The notes under the pieces: model-generated
The model's input: only the letters and a program-made list of their open reading frames with translations
Databases searched by the model: none
Told to the model about the DNA's origin: nothing
Program-made: the position numbers and the translations under genes
In this document: positions 25,280 through 33,524 of the stretch, in pieces
Numbering within the stretch: position 1 is the first letter of the stretch
Layout of the letters: each line of letters opens with the position of its first letter
NCBI GenBank assembly: GCA_947643415.1
Contig: CANRWA010000013.1
Span: forward strand, 16,481-80,480
Direction: 5' to 3'
Origin: an uncultured Clostridia bacterium
GTDB taxonomy: Bacteria > Bacillota > Clostridia > Lachnospirales > Lachnospiraceae
DNA length: 64,000 bases

Positions 25280-25481
25280 TCGTCCGGTAATGCTGCAACA
25301 GCATCATGGTGTTGTGGTAGGTATTCTTCTTCTTTTCCTTCCTTGCCTCCCTGACTTTCTCATCGTCAATCCCGGCATCTGGCAAAATCCCCCGGTGCGT
25401 CAACAGGCCAATGACCGCCTCCGACTGTGCCTGCTTCTTTTCCTGCTGCTGTATCATTTCACTCTCTTTATTCATACTCAT
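25236..25481 (-). CDS. N-terminal part of the split regulator
   Basis: 81 codons: a Glu/Lys/Gln-rich helix (residues 1-55) followed by KKNTYHNTMMLLQHYRTIVW, the start motif of sigma-like ICE/phage regulators, which normally runs straight into the helix-turn-helix part encoded in the next frame. Reading ends at a TGA (TGC CAG TGA GCT). Its ATG overlaps the end of the 362-aa gene by 14 nt with GGAGAG upstream. Either a programmed +1 frameshift or a recent one-base mutation. Confidence 0.6.
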   Translation of the reverse strand: MSMNKESEMIQQQEKKQAQSEAVIGLLTHRGILPDAGIDDEKVREARKEKKKNTYHNTMMLLQHYRTIVWLLECFPEKCCQ

Positions 25482-26547
25482 AAAATAAACTCTCCTTTGC
25501 TATTTCTGTCAGATCCACTGCCCTGCAGGGACCCCGCATCTGCTTCCTGTCCTGAACTGCCTTATCTATATTTACTTTCTGGCAGTCATAATTACAATTC
25601 TTACAATTCCTACACAGAGAAAGATACGTGTATATTATAGTGTCCGAATGTGCAATGCGGAATTTCTTCCCAGGCTCATCCTCAGACTCATCTTCAATTT
25701 CCGCAAGGTCACAAGTCAGTTTCCTTGAGTACCATGCCACCATCCTGCTCAGATGTTCATGTTCTGAACCTTTCTTCGGCACATCCATACTTAATTCCCG
25801 TATCTTTCCCACTGTTTCCATAATCTCTTCCTGTTCAGGAAGTGAAACCTCAGCATCCACCGGATACCTTTTATTAAAAATGAGACAGCCATAAGAACTG
25901 GAAAGACGGTACAGAGCAAAGACATCCCCATGCTTCCTAAAAAATCTCCATACCTTTGTCTTTTCCCAACCCCACCGCTGTCCCAGGGTTTCCAAAGTCA
26001 AAATGGCACCATACTTTCCATACTGGACTGTCGGTGCCATAAAAGAAAACACATTGTTTGGATCTTCTGTTACCGTATGGCACCACAAATCCAACCATGC
26101 GTCCGCTTCGTCAAATATATAATGTTCTTTTACCAATCTTTCCGTAATATTCCGTGGCATACATAAAAAGCCATATCCCTCTGTGATATATACTGTCCCT
26201 TTCATACAGGCTGCTCCGGAACAATTCCGAACCCAGTCTGTAATCCGGTAAGTAAATTTCTTTGTATCCTGATCTAACTCATAGCGTACATATCCAAGCT
26301 GCTGCAATTTTTCCACTGTGTCCAGTGCCTTTTTCCGGCTCTTTGTTCCCAGAATGCTTTTCAGACCAACTACACCACCAGCCCACATCCCCGGAATCAC
26401 AGTATTGGTATAGCCACAGTACAGAGATGTCCCTTTCCGAAATGCCGCACGGGATGCAAGCCTTGCCCAGTCACCCAGTACCCCCTTGCCCTTCGGGACA
26501 ATGTTACGGGGCAGCTTTACCCACTCGTAGTGCCATGGACACTTCAT
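25468..26547 (-). CDS. Winged-helix-like ICE replication/regulatory protein, unknown function
   Basis: About 359 aa. Seen: N-terminal domain (MKCPWHYEWVKLPRNIV) followed by helix-turn-helix-like segments (SRKKALDTVEKLQQLGYVRY, TLETLGQRWGWEKTKVWRF) and a C-terminal Cys cluster (CRNCKNCNYDC) that may bind a metal. Two DNA-binding-like regions and location next to the ICE end with phased repeats suggest an initiator or regulator, which is inference. ATG 26547 is chosen: AGGAGG lies 8 nt upstream, and the longer GTG reading to 26556 starts inside that spacer. Confidence 0.65.
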   Translation of the reverse strand: MKCPWHYEWVKLPRNIVPKGKGVLGDWARLASRAAFRKGTSLYCGYTNTVIPGMWAGGVVGLKSILGTKSRKKALDTVEKLQQLGYVRYELDQDTKKFTYRITDWVRNCSGAACMKGTVYITEGYGFLCMPRNITERLVKEHYIFDEADAWLDLWCHTVTEDPNNVFSFMAPTVQYGKYGAILTLETLGQRWGWEKTKVWRFFRKHGDVFALYRLSSSYGCLIFNKRYPVDAEVSLPEQEEIMETVGKIRELSMDVPKKGSEHEHLSRMVAWYSRKLTCDLAEIEDESEDEPGKKFRIAHSDTIIYTYLSLCRNCKNCNYDCQKVNIDKAVQDRKQMRGPCRAVDLTEIAKESLFYEYE

Positions 26548-26572
26548 AAGGAACACCTCCTGTAAATTGACA

Positions 26573-26604
26573 TAAAAATAAGGCAGTCCCTAAACGAAAC
26601 TGCC
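26573..26604 (-). terminator. Hairpin with T-rich tail between DUF5348 and the 362-codon gene
   Basis: Minus-strand GGCAGT / ACTGCC (perfect, 11-nt loop) followed by TTATTTTTATG. It lies 75 nt after the DUF5348 stop and 26 nt before the next start, so it can serve as that gene's terminator or as an attenuator for the next operon. Confidence 0.55.
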
Positions 26605-26678
26605 CTGGCAAACAATATGCAATATCAAATTTTTACTGGCAACCCAATCAATGAATCTGCATCCACACCAACCAAGTA

Positions 26679-26855
26679 TCATTTGCTATTCATATTCATT
26701 TCAATACGTGTGCGAATCCATTTGCCATCAATCATGACTTCCATACCCTCCCCACAATGCAGACCGCCATAATACTCTTCTAATCCAAAACGTATATCCA
26801 TGCGTCCACTTTCTTCGTTATAAATTAAACAACCTATTCTTTTTTCTGTAAACAC
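26679..26855 (-). CDS. DUF5348 family small protein
   Basis: 58 aa starting at GTG 26855, with GAGGAGG 8 nt upstream. Seen: KRIGCLIYNEESGRMDIRFG, LEEYYGGLHCGEGMEVMIDG and KWIRTRIEM, the compact beta-rich pattern (YYGGLHCGE, IDGKW) of DUF5348. These tiny proteins occur in clostridial ICEs and have no known biochemical role. It is the right-most gene of the element in this window. Confidence 0.85.
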   Translation of the reverse strand: MFTEKRIGCLIYNEESGRMDIRFGLEEYYGGLHCGEGMEVMIDGKWIRTRIEMNMNSK

Positions 26856-26956
26856 TACTATCGCCTCCTCAAAATAGATTAAAGTTATAAGATTGCTCTT
26901 TCATTTCCAGATTATCAGTTACAAAAAGCGAAGTTTGCATCAAAATTCGCTTGCAT

Positions 26957-27003
26957 TTGGGACCAAAACCAAGTCCCAATTCACAATCCCAAATCAGTCC
27001 CAA
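26957..27003. repeat. GTCCCAA repeats near the ICE right end
   Basis: TTGGGAC (26957-26963) and GTCCCAA (26973-26979) form a perfect inverted repeat; ATCCCAA (26986-26992) and GTCCCAA (26997-27003) repeat the motif in direct orientation, 13 and 11 nt apart. The 26856-27171 gap also holds the TGATAA array, the tsf terminator and no gene. Confidence 0.6.
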
Positions 27004-27009
27004 AAACTG

Positions 27010-27045
27010 TGATAAAGTTTGATAATTTCTGATAAAATTTGATAA
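27010..27045. repeat. Four TGATAA repeats at exact 10-bp spacing
   Basis: TGATAA begins at 27010, 27020, 27030 and 27040, so the four copies lie on one face of the DNA helix. Spacer bases differ (AGTT, TTTC, AATT). The array lies between the GTCCCAA repeats and the tsf terminator. Candidate binding array for an ICE recombination, replication or repressor protein. Confidence 0.75.
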
Positions 27046-27057
27046 GTGTGCTTACAT

Positions 27058-27100
27058 AAAAAAATCCCCATAAGCACTGTATCTATCAGTGTTTATGGGG
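27058..27100 (-). terminator. Rho-independent terminator of rpsB-tsf
   Basis: Minus-strand CCCCATAAACACTG / CAGTGCTTATGGGG, a 14-pair stem with one G-U and a 7-nt loop, followed by A and seven T. It lies 72 nt past the tsf stop. Confidence 0.93.
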
Positions 27101-27171
27101 TTAAATCCACTATTTTTCAGTAATTGCAGATTATTTCATCTGCTTTGCGAAGTTTCGCTCCTGATAAATTT

Positions 27172-28101
27172 TTATCCGAGCTGAGCTGCAACTTCAGCCG
27201 CAAAGTCTTCTTCTTTCTTCTCAAGTCCCTCACCTGTTTCGAAACGGATAAATGTCTTGACATTAATATTGGCACCCAGATTTTTTGCTGTCGTCTGGAC
27301 ATACTGACCTACAGACTGCTTGCCATCCTCTGCCTTTACAAATACCTGATCCAACAGACAGATTTCTTTCAGTTCTTTATTAATACGTCCCATTACCATA
27401 CCATTGATGATCTTATCAGCGGCGTCTGGCTTCTCAGTCTTAGCCTGGGCAAAAAGAACCTCTTTCTCTTTCTCGATATAATCCTGGTCAACTTCATCAC
27501 GGGAAGTATATTTAGGTGATAAAGCAGCTACCTGCATGGCAACATCTTTCAGACAGGTTTTTACCTCATCGGAATCACTGTCTGTCTCAGCAGATACAAG
27601 AACACCAATCTTTCCTCCAGCATGGATATAAGATACGATCATTCCATCTGGCTGATCCAGTTTTTCAAAGCGACGAATGTTCATGTTTTCACCGATCTTT
27701 GCGATCATATTCTTCAGGTTTTCATCTACGGTCACAGAAGAATCCTCAATCCAAGGTTCTGCCATAAATGCGTCCAAATCTGCTGCAGTAGTATCAACTG
27801 CCTGTGCCGCTACGGAATTTACAAGATTCTGGAACAATTCATTCTTTGCCACAAAGTCTGTCTCGGAATTCACTTCTACAATAGAAGCCTTCCTGCCATC
27901 TTCACTGACCTTTACTGCAACCATACCTTCTGCTGCAATGCGCCCGGCTTTCTTCTCTGCCTTTGCCAGACCATTCTCACGAAGCCACTCTACTGCTTTC
28001 TCCATATCGCCGTCTGTGTTTGTAAGAGCTTTCTTACAGTCCATCATTCCGGCACCTGTCATCTCTCTTAACTCTTTTACCATTGATGCTGAAATAGCCA
28101 T
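27172..28101 (-). CDS. tsf: Translation elongation factor Ts
   Basis: 309-aa nucleotide-exchange factor for EF-Tu. Seen: N-terminal UBA-like domain with MVKELREMTGAGMMDCKKAL, then KKAGRIAAEG and the conserved SETDFVAKNELF contact, followed by the core and the C-terminal helices. Full length for the bacterial family. It follows rpsB by 58 nt, the standard pair. In Bacillus and many clostridia pyrH and frr come next; here a terminator and the ICE follow. Confidence 0.99.
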   Translation of the reverse strand: MAISASMVKELREMTGAGMMDCKKALTNTDGDMEKAVEWLRENGLAKAEKKAGRIAAEGMVAVKVSEDGRKASIVEVNSETDFVAKNELFQNLVNSVAAQAVDTTAADLDAFMAEPWIEDSSVTVDENLKNMIAKIGENMNIRRFEKLDQPDGMIVSYIHAGGKIGVLVSAETDSDSDEVKTCLKDVAMQVAALSPKYTSRDEVDQDYIEKEKEVLFAQAKTEKPDAADKIINGMVMGRINKELKEICLLDQVFVKAEDGKQSVGQYVQTTAKNLGANINVKTFIRFETGEGLEKKEEDFAAEVAAQLG

Positions 28102-28159
28102 TTCTTAATTCCTACCTTTCTATCATTAAACCTGCATAGAACTACATAAGCAGTTCTCT

Positions 28160-28900
28160 TTATTCCTCTGCCGTCTCCTCAGCAGCAGCTTCCTCTTCCG
28201 GCACATCTGCCATGGATTCACCCTGATTCGCCTCAATCACGGCATCTGCCATCTTTGACACGATTAGTTTAACGGCACGGATCGCATCATCATTACCAGG
28301 AATAACATAATCCAACTCTTCCGGATCACAGTTTGTATCTACAATACCGATCAATGGAATGCCAAGAATATGAGCCTCCTGAATACAGATCCTCTCCTTT
28401 TTCGGATCTACTACAAAGATCGCATCTGGGATATCTTTCATCTCTTTGATACCACCCAGGTTCTTCTCCAGCTTAGCCCATTCCTTCTTCAGGTTAATAA
28501 CTTCCTTCTTTGGCAGGACATCAAATGTGCCATCTTCTGACATTCTCTCAAGCTCTTTCAGTCTCTTAATACGTGTCTGGATGGTTCCAAAGTTGGTCAG
28601 CATACCGCCAAGCCATCTCTCGTTGACATAATACATCCCACAACGCTCTGCTTCTGCCTTAATGGAATCCTGTGCCTGTTTCTTCGTACCAACAAAAAGA
28701 ACTTTACCACCCTCTGCGGCAATCTCCTTGATGGCATTGTATGCCTCATCTACTTTGCCAACAGATTTTTGAAGATCAATGATGTAAATGCCATTTCTCT
28801 CTGTGTAGATGTACTCTGCCATTTTAGGGTTCCATCTTCTTGTCTGATGTCCAAAATGAACACCTGCTTCCAGTAACTGTTTCATTGAAATAACACTCAT
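28160..28900 (-). CDS. rpsB: 30S ribosomal protein S2
   Basis: 246 aa. Seen: [62 protein letters not shown] and [20 protein letters not shown], all S2 signatures, with an acidic Ala/Glu tail. The start is ATG 28900 with GGAGG 9 nt upstream; the longer open frame to 29071 is leader RNA. First gene of the rpsB-tsf operon. Confidence 0.99.
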   Translation of the reverse strand: MSVISMKQLLEAGVHFGHQTRRWNPKMAEYIYTERNGIYIIDLQKSVGKVDEAYNAIKEIAAEGGKVLFVGTKKQAQDSIKAEAERCGMYYVNERWLGGMLTNFGTIQTRIKRLKELERMSEDGTFDVLPKKEVINLKKEWAKLEKNLGGIKEMKDIPDAIFVVDPKKERICIQEAHILGIPLIGIVDTNCDPEELDYVIPGNDDAIRAVKLIVSKMADAVIEANQGESMADVPEEEAAAEETAEE

Positions 28901-29042
28901 TATTTCATACCTCCATATGGTTTTTTCTTCCACCGGTCTCATATCTCTGCCACAATCATTCCTATCAGGTATCAGGATTTCCTGAAATATAAAATGACCA
29001 CCATGACAAAGATCAATCGGTGTGATTTTTCCAATCCGATTT

Positions 29043-29071
29043 ATTTTACCACAATGGCCATAAAATTGCAA
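29043..29071 (-). promoter_or_regulatory. Promoter of rpsB-tsf, with about 140-nt leader
   Basis: Minus-strand TTGCAA (29066-29071), 17-nt spacer, TAAAAT (29043-29048). The -35 box lies within the right arm of a GCAAGA/TCTTGC hairpin that begins at the stop of the preceding flagellar-operon gene. The leader down to 28901 is long enough for S2 feedback control. Confidence 0.7.
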
Positions 29072-29076
29072 GAACT

Positions 29077-29607
29077 TTAATCTTGCCCCGTAATTATTTT
29101 TGCTATATCACGATAAGATGCCTCTTTGGGAATTCGATATGTTCCCTCTTTGATCTTCATTGAATACCCATTCTTTTCCAGGTATTTATCAAATTTTTCA
29201 TCATCCTCGATGATTCCCGCTTCTTTCATCTCCCGTGCCACAGTACTTGAAAGAACTCCACTGCGTACTTTAAACTTTATTGCATCTGGTACAGGCGTTG
29301 ATTTCTCAGTTCCAGTCACACCAGCGCCACTGCTGCTGACCTTATCCTTATTTCCTGGTTTCCGGGTGGCTGGAGGCTGTGTTCCTTTCTGGGTTGCCAG
29401 CGGCGGTTCCGTTTCTTCTGGTGTCTGGGTCTCTTCTGGAAATGCATCCGGGGGCTGTGTTCCTTCCGGAAATACCATTCCCAATTCCTTTGCCTGATCC
29501 ACCACACTTTTCTCACCAGATTTTTCTGAACGATAGCTGATGCACAAAATAAGGGCAGTTAGAATGATTCCTGTTCCCAGGCCGCGTAGAAAAAATTTTA
29601 ATTTCAT
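29077..29607 (-). CDS. Short membrane protein with MltG-like (LysM-type) C-terminal domain
   Basis: 176 aa. Seen: one N-terminal membrane segment (about 5-24), a Thr/Pro/Glu linker (about 48-95) and a C-terminal domain (about 110-175: [55 protein letters not shown]) that matches the N-terminal substrate-docking part of endolytic transglycosylase MltG. The catalytic MltG domain is absent, so it is not an enzyme as it stands; it could bind glycan near the flagellum. Its ATG overlaps the previous stop (ATGA). Last gene before rpsB. Confidence 0.75.
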   Translation of the reverse strand: MKLKFFLRGLGTGIILTALILCISYRSEKSGEKSVVDQAKELGMVFPEGTQPPDAFPEETQTPEETEPPLATQKGTQPPATRKPGNKDKVSSSGAGVTGTEKSTPVPDAIKFKVRSGVLSSTVAREMKEAGIIEDDEKFDKYLEKNGYSMKIKEGTYRIPKEASYRDIAKIITGQD

Positions 29608-30398
29608 CTTCCCCTGCCTCCATATAGTGTGATTACCAGTTTCACTTCCCCCTGTCCGATATTCAGTGCCTTCGAGATCTCCATCACTGATTTACCTTCT
29701 TTATACATTTTCTGAATCAGTGCATTGACATCCATTGACCTGCCATCCGGCATTGCTTTCTTTGTCTGCCGTGGCTTTTCTGCCGCTTTCTTTTGAACTG
29801 CTTTTCCAGGCACACCCTGGGCCGGAACTGGTTTTGCCAGAACCTGCCGTTCCGGTGTTTTCGGCAAAGGAGGCTTCTGTACTGGAGAATCCTGCGAAGA
29901 AAGAGATTGTACAAAAGGTTTCTGGGCCGGAACTTTCTGTACTGGAGCAGTCTGCCTAAAATGTTCCTGCACTGGCTGTTCTTTTCTGATATCCTGGCCA
30001 GCCGGATTTCTTTCTTCTCTTACAACAGATTCTGAAAGAATCTTCTTTATCTCTTTTTCTTTCTCATTCAGCATATTGTACATAAATACAACTTCCTGAT
30101 GATTGTTTTCTATCTTTTCCAATAATGGCCTGGAAAACTCATCAATCGCGATAATCTTATCATTGCACAGGTGATTTAATTCATCTGTCGTCCTGTCCAC
30201 CAGATCCATCTGCTGCTCCTCCAGAAGCTTAGTCACACGGTTCCGTATCATCTGCTCTTCTTTCTCTGTCCATACGGCAGAAGATGATTGGGAATCCTGA
30301 TATTCTCCTCCTGATGAATCACTGCCACGGGCAATAAAATAGCTGGCACACAGACAGGCAAAACCTGTCATCAATAATATAACTTCCCAAACTGTCAT
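29604..30398 (-). CDS. DUF6115 protein, SwrB/YlxL-like
   Basis: 264 aa. Seen: one N-terminal membrane segment (about 4-22), a charged coiled coil (about 45-125), a Pro/Gln/Val-rich linker (about 130-215) with PVQ/VQK repeats, and a C-terminal helix-turn-helix-like element (VNALIQKMYKEGKSVMEIS, KALNIGQGEVKLVITL). This architecture and the position between sigma-28 and rpsB match SwrB of Bacillus subtilis, which promotes flagellar export-gate maturation. Function by analogy only. Confidence 0.75.
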   Translation of the reverse strand: MTVWEVILLMTGFACLCASYFIARGSDSSGGEYQDSQSSSAVWTEKEEQMIRNRVTKLLEEQQMDLVDRTTDELNHLCNDKIIAIDEFSRPLLEKIENNHQEVVFMYNMLNEKEKEIKKILSESVVREERNPAGQDIRKEQPVQEHFRQTAPVQKVPAQKPFVQSLSSQDSPVQKPPLPKTPERQVLAKPVPAQGVPGKAVQKKAAEKPRQTKKAMPDGRSMDVNALIQKMYKEGKSVMEISKALNIGQGEVKLVITLYGGRGR

Positions 30399-30422
30399 GA
30401 TTTTCCTCCCTGTACCATCTCC

Positions 30423-30728
30423 TCACACCATAATATCAAAACTGCTGTCTGATCTTGGTGCCATAGGTGCCTCTTTTTCCTGTTTTTTCTTCTTCTTAGA
30501 ATTCCGTGACCTTGCACCTGCACCACCAGAGGAACCATCCATATCATATTCCTCTGTCTCACTTTTCTGTGCCTCCACAGTCTGTGTAGCCTCCTGTCTT
30601 GTCAGATTCTGAAACTGGACTGCATGCTGATCCATGGCATGCTGCAGTTGGCTGTCCTCCCGTCCCTGCAGGTCTGCCGCTTCAGCAGTACGTGGCAGCA
30701 TGGTCGTAATATCAATTGAGTTGATCAT
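30423..30728 (-). CDS. Small hypothetical protein of the flagellar operon
   Basis: 101 aa, no domain recognised. Low complexity: a Gln-rich N-terminal half (HAMDQHAVQFQNLTRQEA) and a basic cluster SRNSKKKKKQEKE near the C-terminus, no membrane segment or signal peptide. Placed between fapA and the SwrB-like gene with a CAGGA site close to ATG 30728. The spacing fits an operon member; role unknown. Confidence 0.6.
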   Translation of the reverse strand: MINSIDITTMLPRTAEAADLQGREDSQLQHAMDQHAVQFQNLTRQEATQTVEAQKSETEEYDMDGSSGGAGARSRNSKKKKKQEKEAPMAPRSDSSFDIMV

Positions 30729-30752
30729 TCCTGTAGCCCCCCTTCTATGATG

Positions 30753-32351
30753 CTATAATCCGATTGAACGGACATCGGCACCTTCACGCACATATTTACA
30801 ATGCGATTCTTTTTCTCGTATGTTACGCACTGCATCTTTGATGGTAAGCTTCACGCCGCCGTATACGATCCCTTCCGCACGCACACTGGCACTTTTGTGT
30901 TTCTGGATCCGGGTGAGGATATTTTCCCTCTCATAACGCATCTCACGAATCTTTTTAACAAGTTCTGGTTTTCTTACACTTGCCCCCCGGATAAAATTCA
31001 TTTGCTCTTCTGGTACTTCCTCTTTCATCTGAATCTTAGCCCGGACTAGTTCTGCTATCTGTTCAATCTTATTTAGTTCTTTCTCCAGTTCTTCGATTTC
31101 TTCTTTCATGGAATTAGTCTTCTTGATAAGGTCAACATCAGAAATGATCTCTATATTTGTGGCAGCTCCCATAGTAGAACCAAGTGTCGTTGCGTGAATA
31201 GAACCATATGTCCTCATCCGGCCACCATTGATCAATCCCTTTTTACCGAGTACATCTATATTCTCCCGGCATTCCACCTCACTGTGCAGGATAGCATCTG
31301 CCTTCAATACTCCATTACACTTTACTTTGCTGTTTTCCAGGAACTTGGCCGTAATATTTCCCTCTGCCTGAAGTTCACCACGGTCCATTCCCTGCATGCC
31401 ACGTTTGAGGACGATATTGCCCCCAGCGATCAAAGTAGCTCCTTCCACTACACCATTTACAACGATATCACCTTCCGCTTCTATGCGGAATCCTGTATTG
31501 ACATTACCTGTTACCTGCACTGTCCCTTTATAGATGATATCCCCGGTGGAAGAATCCACATTGGCTGGCACCTGGTATATATCTGATACAAGAACCATAT
31601 CATCCACCAGCGTTACATGTCCGGATACTTTGGAATAGATCTTACATCGGTCTTTTGACAATTCTATATTCCGTCCGAAACGGAGCATACGGTTTTTTAC
31701 TTTTTTGGGTGGGATTGGCTTCCCATTCACAGCAATCCCAGGACGTCCTCTGTCCACAGGAGTAAGTTCAGCCAGTTTATCTCCCTCATTTACGATCTTA
31801 ATATTGCCCAACTGATGAAAATCTACACTGCCATCCTCATTCAGTTTGGGCTTTGCTGTGGCGTTTACATCAAAAAAATACCGGATCCTGGCATCGCGTC
31901 CATGTACAGGCAGAGTCGCCTCGGCGATGATATAATCCCGGCAATACTCATGGTTGCTGAGAAAATGCTGGATTGCCTTCTTCTTTATTCCATGCTTCAC
32001 TCCTGCCAGTTTCAGTGTGCTGACAATATCATTTTCTGTCAGCATTGCCCCACCATTCATAGGCGGATAGAACCTTGCCAATGCACGTATTCCCTCATTC
32101 ACTATCGTAACAGTACACTTCTCACTTTCCGGGATGAGTTCACCACTGCCCAGAAGCAGTGGTTTGTCAAACTTATTCTCTCTCAAATAAGAATCCAAAG
32201 CAACGATGTCATATTCATGAAAAGAAATAAGATCCAAATATCGGTTGACATCTTCTGTCGCAACCATCTCACCATCCACCCCTGGCGGGTGTATCTGCAG
32301 AAAGACGTTACCTTTCTCATTGACTACTTCAAAATAGCCATTTTCAGCCAT
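30753..32351 (-). CDS. FapA family (DUF342) polymer-forming protein
   Basis: 532 aa. Seen: N-terminal FapA domain (LISFHEYDIVALDSYLRENK region to about 170), a central right-handed beta-helix (about 230-390: GDIIYKGTVQVTGNV, EGDIVVNGVVEGATLI, GGNIVLKRGM, repeating G-I-V-N turns), a coiled coil (about 410-450) and a C-terminal helical part. FapA-type proteins occur in flagellar and chemotaxis loci of many Firmicutes; exact task is unsettled, with polymer or localisation scaffold suggested. GGAAGGAG precedes ATG 32351. Confidence 0.9.
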   Translation of the reverse strand: MAENGYFEVVNEKGNVFLQIHPPGVDGEMVATEDVNRYLDLISFHEYDIVALDSYLRENKFDKPLLLGSGELIPESEKCTVTIVNEGIRALARFYPPMNGGAMLTENDIVSTLKLAGVKHGIKKKAIQHFLSNHEYCRDYIIAEATLPVHGRDARIRYFFDVNATAKPKLNEDGSVDFHQLGNIKIVNEGDKLAELTPVDRGRPGIAVNGKPIPPKKVKNRMLRFGRNIELSKDRCKIYSKVSGHVTLVDDMVLVSDIYQVPANVDSSTGDIIYKGTVQVTGNVNTGFRIEAEGDIVVNGVVEGATLIAGGNIVLKRGMQGMDRGELQAEGNITAKFLENSKVKCNGVLKADAILHSEVECRENIDVLGKKGLINGGRMRTYGSIHATTLGSTMGAATNIEIISDVDLIKKTNSMKEEIEELEKELNKIEQIAELVRAKIQMKEEVPEEQMNFIRGASVRKPELVKKIREMRYERENILTRIQKHKSASVRAEGIVYGGVKLTIKDAVRNIREKESHCKYVREGADVRSIGL

Positions 32352-32374
32352 AATACGTTCTCCTTCCTGCCCTG

Positions 32375-33139
32375 TCAGAACAAGTTCAGCAGATCCACAG
32401 AGTCTCCCAGCCGATCCTTGATCTTCTGCAGTGCCTTTGTATGCAGCTGCGACACACGGGATTCTGAAACACTAAGAATCTGGCTGATCTCCTTCAATGT
32501 AAGTTCCTCATAATAATAAAGGGTAATCACTTTCTGTTCATTTTCTGTCAGTTTCTGCAACGCCTCTACCAGCATCTCTTTCAATTCCTGTTTCTGAATG
32601 GCATTCTCCGGCTGCTCGAACTGTGAATTCAGGCTTTCCATCCGCCCCTCACTGCCCTGCTCAAGATAATCGTCCAAAGATATCATATTGGTAAACTCTG
32701 CCTCAGAACGCCATCCCTCATATTCATCACGGCTGATTCCCAGTTCTCCGGCTATCTCATCCTCTGATGCTGGTCTGCCATATGCTGCCTCCAACTTGGC
32801 AACGGCTGCTTCCATTCTTTTCTGTTTCTGCCTGAGCGTACGTGGTATCCAGTCCATCTTACGGATCTGATCCAAAATAGAACCACGGATACGGAGGCTG
32901 GCGTATGTCTCAAATTTCACATTTTTATCTGCATCGTATTTATCTATGGCATCAATCAGTCCGAAAATGCCATAGCCAACCAGATCATCATATTCAACTG
33001 TATATCCCAGATACATGCTAAGCCTTCCCGCCACCAGATTGACCACATTAGCATACTCCAGGATCAACTGCTCACGAAGTTCCGGTAATTTAGTTTTTTG
33101 ATACCGCTCCCACAGTTTCTTTCTCTCTGCTTCCTTCAT
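32375..33139 (-). CDS. fliA: Flagellar sigma factor sigma-28 (FliA/SigD)
   Basis: 254 aa. Seen: region 2 (YDDLVGYGIFGLIDAID, FETYASLRIRGSILDQIRKM, DWIPRTLRQK), region 3 and region 4 (LPENEQKVITLYYYEEL-like start, LKEISQILSVSESRVSQLH). The IRKMDWIPRTLR block is diagnostic of the SigD/FliA group. It directs late flagellar genes (flagellin, motor, chemotaxis), none of which lies in this window with a clear sigma-28 promoter. Placed after the che genes as in Bacillus. Confidence 0.98.
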   Translation of the reverse strand: MKEAERKKLWERYQKTKLPELREQLILEYANVVNLVAGRLSMYLGYTVEYDDLVGYGIFGLIDAIDKYDADKNVKFETYASLRIRGSILDQIRKMDWIPRTLRQKQKRMEAAVAKLEAAYGRPASEDEIAGELGISRDEYEGWRSEAEFTNMISLDDYLEQGSEGRMESLNSQFEQPENAIQKQELKEMLVEALQKLTENEQKVITLYYYEELTLKEISQILSVSESRVSQLHTKALQKIKDRLGDSVDLLNLF

Positions 33140-33166
33140 AGGCTAATTGATCCCCCTATACTATAC

Positions 33167-33499
33167 TTATTCTTCGGGTTGTTCTTCTTCTGACATAAAT
33201 TGGTTTCTTCTTCTCTTCTCCGCTTCCTTCGCTTCTTTTTCCTCTCTCTCCAGTTGCTCCTGACGCAGCCTTTCCTCTTCCTCCAAACGTTTGCGCTCTG
33301 CCTCAACCATCGCCTGATGTTCAGCCTGAACCTTGCCAACGATCTGCGCTGCTATCTGGCCTACTATATAAAATACAATAAGAACGATGATCAGTGCAAT
33401 GAGACTGGTCATGACCGGCCATCCCTGCACAACGCTCAGAATACAACACACCAGACCAGCAAGAAGCATTACCATTGCTGGAATATATCGATATTTCAT
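33167..33499 (-). CDS. Small two-segment membrane protein between cheD and fliA
   Basis: 110 aa. Seen: two membrane segments (about 5-22 and 31-52 from the chosen start) followed by a long, highly charged coiled-coil tail rich in Glu, Lys, Arg (LEEEERLRQEQLEREEKEA). The start is ATG 33499, with GAGGTG 8 nt upstream; a longer reading to 33520 lacks a site. It occupies the place where cheC sits between cheW and sigD in Bacillus, but is unrelated to it. Unknown function. Confidence 0.75.
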   Translation of the reverse strand: MKYRYIPAMVMLLAGLVCCILSVVQGWPVMTSLIALIIVLIVFYIVGQIAAQIVGKVQAEHQAMVEAERKRLEEEERLRQEQLEREEKEAKEAEKRRRNQFMSEEEQPEE

Positions 33500-33524
33500 A
33501 TTTGATACACCTCGTCCCATTCAT

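Noticed and set aside
27010..27045. CRISPR-like array
   Set aside because: Repeats are 6 bp with 4-bp spacers, far too short; better explained as phased protein sites.
27117..27302. 61-codon minus-strand frame over the tsf end
   Set aside because: Alternate frame of tsf and its trailer without a ribosome site.
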